Below are positions 60,380 to 64,000 of a stretch of DNA of 64,000 nt, one piece after another. The stretch covers positions 40,726,704 through 40,790,703 of the forward strand of contig NC_133776.1 of the NCBI RefSeq assembly GCF_003597395.2, given 5' to 3'. This DNA comes from Chelonoidis abingdonii (lineage: Eukaryota > Chordata > Testudines > Testudinidae). Each line of letters starts with the position of its first letter. Position 1 is the first letter of the stretch. A program made the position numbers and the translations under genes. The notes under the pieces are model-generated. The model ran no database searches and was not told the origin of the DNA. It saw only the letters and a program-made list of their open reading frames with translations.

Positions 60380-60397
60380 TGGTGCCGTGACTCGGAT
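60380..60397 (+). promoter_or_regulatory. retroviral primer binding site, tRNA-His
   Basis: TGGTGCCGTGACTCGGAT is complementary to the 3' end of vertebrate tRNA-His, the primer used by HERV-H-type class I retroviruses. Its spacing, 3 nt after the LTR, is canonical. Confidence 0.9.
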
Positions 60398-60465
60398 CTC
60401 ACAGGTGGGGCTACCTGGACCGGAGGACCGCGGACGACCCCTCCCCAACCCCGGCCCACTAAGAG

Positions 60466-60471
60466 GTAAGA
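60466..60471 (+). promoter_or_regulatory. probable major splice donor of the retroviral leader
   Basis: AAGAG|GTAAGA in the leader about 70 nt after the primer binding site is a near-consensus 5' splice site at the expected position. No matching env acceptor remains in the window. Confidence 0.5.
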
Positions 60472-60989
60472 GACCTTTTGAAATCTCTATGGGGTTTTGG
60501 TGGAGGTGAGGTCCGTAGGCTCTGGTCTGGGTAAGTCACAAGCTGAGATCGAACACGTTTGTGTAATCAGACAAGCCAGACGCCCTTCTAAGAATCCGAA
60601 ATCTCTGGAGTGCAAAGGTGTCCCGCTGCCCGAACCCGATCCCGATCCCGTCCCGATAGCCGGCTCCCTGGGAAACGACCCTTCCGGTTTGGAATGGGTG
60701 TAAAAACCCAGGATTAGTGGTTAAAGTTTGGTGGCGCCTGTGTGAATGTATAAGGCCGGGCGGCCGGAGAGTGTGACAGCTGTGGGAAGACGCCCCGAAC
60801 CTCCTGCGAAGCGAAAGCTCGTGACCGGGAGTGTTTCGAAAGCAAGCCCCACAGCTGAGGTTGCAGAACTGTGCTGTACCTGTGATGCTTCCCCTGTCGA
60901 TGAGCCTTGGTGAGTGGCTCTGAAACTGGGGCAGTGTGTTCTGTGTGGCTACTTGTGTTTGGTAAAATAGCGGAAGGAAAAGTTGGATG

Positions 60990-62744
60990 ATGGGGGCAGA
61001 ACAATCTAAAGGATTCCTGCCCCACCAAAAGGTACCCCCGCCGCTTACATGATGTATGTGCACCGCGGTCCGTCGACGTGTAAATATATGCAAAAATGGA
61101 ACCAATATACCAAAAATGATCCGAAGCTACAATTTCCTTTAGAGAGGTAGTTTTGACCCTATTAAAATCGGACACCTTCGAGGTGCCCTTCTTGCCCATG
61201 CCGTACACCAGGGACAATTTGACACATACCTGGAATGGCATGATGAAACAGAGAAAAGACGCCAGGAATCGAAGGTTAGAAGCCTAAAAGATACCCAGGA
61301 AAAACTAAAAACTCAGTTAAAGGACACACAGGAAAAGTTAAAAGCGCCAATGACATGTTAAATCCCGTCTCAGCTATAGTCCCTTTGTGCCCCTCGACAT
61401 CCTGCCCCCTTTCCAGGGGAAAAGCCAGCCCATCAGCCCCCCCGGAAGATCTAATTGATTTGTTTCTAGAATGCAGGCAATGGCCTCGCCCGGCCCCCCT
61501 TCTTATCGTTCAGCTATCTGGCAGTTTGGATTCGGGAAGCAGTTCACAGGAAGCTCCTACAGCCTCCACTGCCCCGACTGATTCTTCCCACTGCCAAACC
61601 CCTCCGGGAACCTCATATGTTTCCTCTGGAGCCCAACAGCAGTCCCCGAACGTCCCCTGAGTTGACCCCTGAACAACAATTACAGGAGGTGCAGGCCTTT
61701 AGAGAGGACTGCGAGGCTGTCTTAGCGAAACTCCCTGGGGATCCTAGTGAAAGACCCGATCCGTCAATAGACGACCTCCTGCGTCGTTTATCAAATAGGT
61801 TCGCAGGAATAAAAGAGCTCTTAAAATCCCAGAAATGAAAGACGACCTAAGTGCCATATACCAAAATACCCGGTCAAAGACAGCGAGACACGCACCAGAC
61901 CTGCCAAAACTTATGCCCTACGTAAGTTGCCCGGCCGCTGCGGGCACTGGGGATGATGAAGGTTTAGTCACTGTAGCATGCCCCTTGGTCACAAGCGATT
62001 TATACCAGCTCATAGAGAAATTTCCTAAGATACGAGAAGACCCTGTCAAATTCCAAGAACAATTGCGCATGTTGGTCCGATGTTATAATCCCTCATGGGA
62101 CTGACATGAACCAGCTCTTAACACTGCCATAATACCCCGAGAAACCCTTACTCGCTTATGCGAACGAGCACACTGGCCACCTCTTTGGTGACATTTGGAT
62201 CGCAATTTCGATGCATTAGTAGCTAGGAAGAGACGCCTTAATTAATGAGATCCTTAATGTTTGTCCAAAGAAAACAGATTGGACAAAAATAAACTCTTGT
62301 AAGCAGAATAAGGGTGAAAACCCAGCCGATTATATGGAACGTATTAAGCAAGTGTTTGAAAGGTATTCGGGGATTGAAAATGCAGAAAGAACGGCAAGAC
62401 AGGCATTAGTGTCTGCCTTTGTGCAAGGGCTCTTGCCTAGAGTGGGAGAGCAGTTAAAGATAAATGTAGTAGATTGGGAAGGAAAAAATGTTGAGGAAAT
62501 TATAGCCGCAGCACAACATTTCTACCGGCAATTAGAAAGAAAAAGAGACGAAACAGAATCGAAACTGATGGCCCTACAGATTAGAACTATGCAGGATGAG
62601 AGTAAAAAGAGACCTAGGCGTGCTCCAGTGCTAGCAGGGAAGCAAAGTAACCCGAACCCGTCATCTCCGTTTAGCCCAACTGCCCGCCAGTCAGCCCTCC
62701 TGGTCCGGGAAACTGCCTGGGCGGGCGAGTGGGGCAATCCTTAA
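60990..62744 (+). pseudogene. gag: endogenous retroviral gag remnant, multiply broken
   Basis: The matrix start at 60990 (MGAEQSK, a myristoylation-type Met-Gly) stops after 20 codons, and matrix-like coding continues in a shifted frame with a further stop at about 61138. A proline-rich region (61355-61660) is followed by capsid pieces at 61617-61838, 61835-62104 and 62334-62744, the last two with breaks between them. The capsid N-terminal piece contains PLVTSDLYQLIEKFP. The C-terminal piece begins with a major-homology-like GENPADY segment at about 62315 and ends in a charged helix (LERKRDETESKL). The order MA, proline-rich, CA, NC is that of gamma-type Gag. Several stops and shifts show long inactivation. 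The minus-strand open frames over 60536-61241 are shadows. Confidence 0.85.
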
Positions 62745-62860
62745 GCAGGTGTCCTACCTGCTTACAATATTTACAATAGATTTTCCCTGCTTGCGGACAG
62801 TTTGTTCTCCAGTGGCCTTCCTTTCCGCAAGTGAAGCCTAAGAGGGGTTTCCATTTGTGG
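62675..62860 (-). pseudogene. gag: inverted nucleocapsid (zinc-knuckle) segment of the retroviral gag
   Basis: Read on the minus strand, 62838-62734 encodes two CX2CX4HX4C zinc knuckles. The first is FTCGKEGHWRTNC with its first Cys replaced by Gly (GGC). The second, CKYCKQVGHLLKDC, is intact. They are followed by the basic tail TRPPRQFPGP and a TAA near 62675. The rest of gag is on the plus strand, so this segment has been inverted at the capsid/nucleocapsid boundary. Non-viral repeat sequence follows at about 62862; no protease, pol, env or 3' LTR is present. Confidence 0.85.
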
Positions 62861-63133
62861 ATTGTTAAGCAGACATAGGTACCAGAGAGGGGTGGGGCTT
62901 AGTACATACCACTCTAGTCAGTCTCTCCCACTAGCTAGCTTAGGTAGCTCCATACCAAGTATGTTGCTATTTGTGGATTGCGTTCTGAGGTGCCTATTTC
63001 TCTCCATTTACTGTATAGGGAGACTAAGCACCTAAGTCAGGTTTTGGGGATTGAAGTATTGTGCCTGTGATTTTTCTAGGCACCATGCCATGGAGCATGG
63101 GCAATGTCTACATTCCTTTGCAGATCCAGGTCC

Positions 63134-63875
63134 ATGTGTATGTTTATTCTGTAACCTCAGCAGAGCACAAAACACTGTGGGCCAGGTTCTGATTTCACTT
63201 GCACTGGTATAAATCTGACACAGCCCTTGTTACTTAAGATCTGCACCGGTGTGAATGAGAGGAGAATTAGTTCCTGTATGATAGCACTGATCTTCCCCAC
63301 TGGCTTGGTAGTAGGTCCTAGACATTCAATTTGCCTGCTAAGACCTTGATTGAGGAAAGTACTTGTATGCACACTTAACTTTAAGCATGTGCTTGGGACC
63401 CACTGAGCATGTGCTTAAAGTTAAGCTTATGTGTCCTTCCTGAATAGAGATGCTTTCGTGAATTAGAGCTGTCACAGATTAAGCTGGATCTTTAAGGGTG
63501 CTGGGGTTCAGCTGTACTTATCCAAGGCTTAGCCCACTTCTCCAGGTGAAAGGAATGAGTTGGTGTGAGGGAGGGGTCACGTGATGGGACAGGTGACTCA
63601 GAACCAGACTTCTGGAAGTTATAAAAGGCATCCTGAGTACTCTGGGGAAAAGAGTTAATGGTGTTAAAGAGCTATTGTAAAGCAGAGGCTTTCCAAAGCT
63701 CCTGTGTAGGAAGTAGTTATAAGAAGGCTGATGTGTGTGGATGGGGGTCCAGCATTCCCTAGGAAAGGCCTGGGTGAGAGATCTACAAGGTGCAAGAGCT
63801 TGCTAGAGAGAAGCGTCTGCTAGGAAATGTCTTGAAAGCCCTGGAATGAGGGTTATAGGTAAGGGGAAACTGAGG
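63134..63875. other. intergenic DNA, no feature seen
   Basis: A 'gttataaaaggcatcctgag' TATA-like stretch near 63618 could belong to an LTR fragment, but I cannot define ends. Confidence 0.35.
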
Positions 63876-64000
63876 CCACGTCTACACTACGGGATAATAT
63901 CGAATTAGCTAAAATCGGTTTTATAAAACTGATATTATAAATTCGATTTCATGCGGCCACACTAGGCACAGTAATTCGGCGTTGTGCGTCCATGGTCCGA
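63876..64000 (+). mobile_element. Harbinger-type element, left end (runs out of the window)
   Basis: GGCCACGTCTACACTACGGG preceded by TGA, followed by 'ataatatcgaattagctaaa' and 'aaattcgatttcatgcggcc', is the left terminus of a Harbinger-family element related to the right end at 44183. Only the first 125 bp are visible. Confidence 0.75.

Larger units (their letters stand above)
58943..63133. mobile_element. foldback repeat with tRNA-like modules, copy 2, split by an endogenous retrovirus
   Basis: The left part 58943-59751 and the right part from about 62862 to 63133 belong to the same family as 46181-46867. The right end is ...CATTCCTTTGCAGATCCAGGTCC. In the left part a plus-strand tRNA-like head occurs at 59285-59347 (TAGCTAAGTGGTTTCAGCAC ... 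AAGTTCAATTCCC). A minus-strand one occurs at about 59495-59430. The retroviral LTR begins at 59752, so the repeat is older than the retrovirus. Confidence 0.6.

Noticed and set aside
60536..61241. 189- and 175-codon minus-strand open frames over the retroviral leader
   Set aside because: The plus strand here has clear retroviral order (primer site, splice donor, gag start); the minus frames have no recognisable domain.

Overview
The window is 64 kb of vertebrate genomic DNA, almost certainly from a turtle or a close relative. It carries CR1 LINE 3' ends, Penelope-like elements, several hAT and Harbinger-type inverted-repeat families, a MIR-like SINE, and one exon of a conserved vertebrate gene. 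Nothing in it is prokaryotic. Nearly all of the roughly 60-150-codon open frames are chance frames in introns or frames inside repeats.

The only host protein-coding exon I can support lies on the minus strand at 18313-18444. It matches, from memory, the first coding exon of PXYLP1 (2-phosphoxylose phosphatase 1, formerly ACPL2). It has a splice acceptor, a short 5' UTR with two tiny upstream ORFs, 26 codons of a type II membrane anchor, and a GTAAGT donor. A CpG island at about 40.4-41.45 kb lies 22 kb upstream in the direction of transcription and is the likely promoter and non-coding first exon. On this reading 18.4-40.5 kb is the first intron, 1-18312 is part of the next intron, and 41.5-64 kb is upstream intergenic DNA.

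The rest is a dense, nested transposon record. Seven hAT elements have recognisable 8-bp target duplications (607, 2043, 22508, 28953, 30991, 36121, 44997). Three Harbinger-type elements (15185, 22175, 30676) have 3-bp TNA duplications. Two of these three were hit by different hAT elements at the same octamer, and the third preserves the empty site. A truncated PIF/Harbinger transposase lies at 42.4-44.2 kb. Penelope-like elements include one with a GIY-YIG remnant (25.3-26.0 kb) and two head-to-head foldback dimers with 12-bp target duplications (18971-19549, 55687-55914).

At 59.75-62.86 kb there is an endogenous retrovirus with a 625-bp 5' LTR, a tRNA-His primer binding site, a leader with a splice donor, and a frame-broken gag. 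Its nucleocapsid zinc-knuckle segment is inverted; pol, env and the 3' LTR are absent. It sits inside an older foldback repeat that contains tRNA-like modules and has a second copy at 46.2-46.9 kb.
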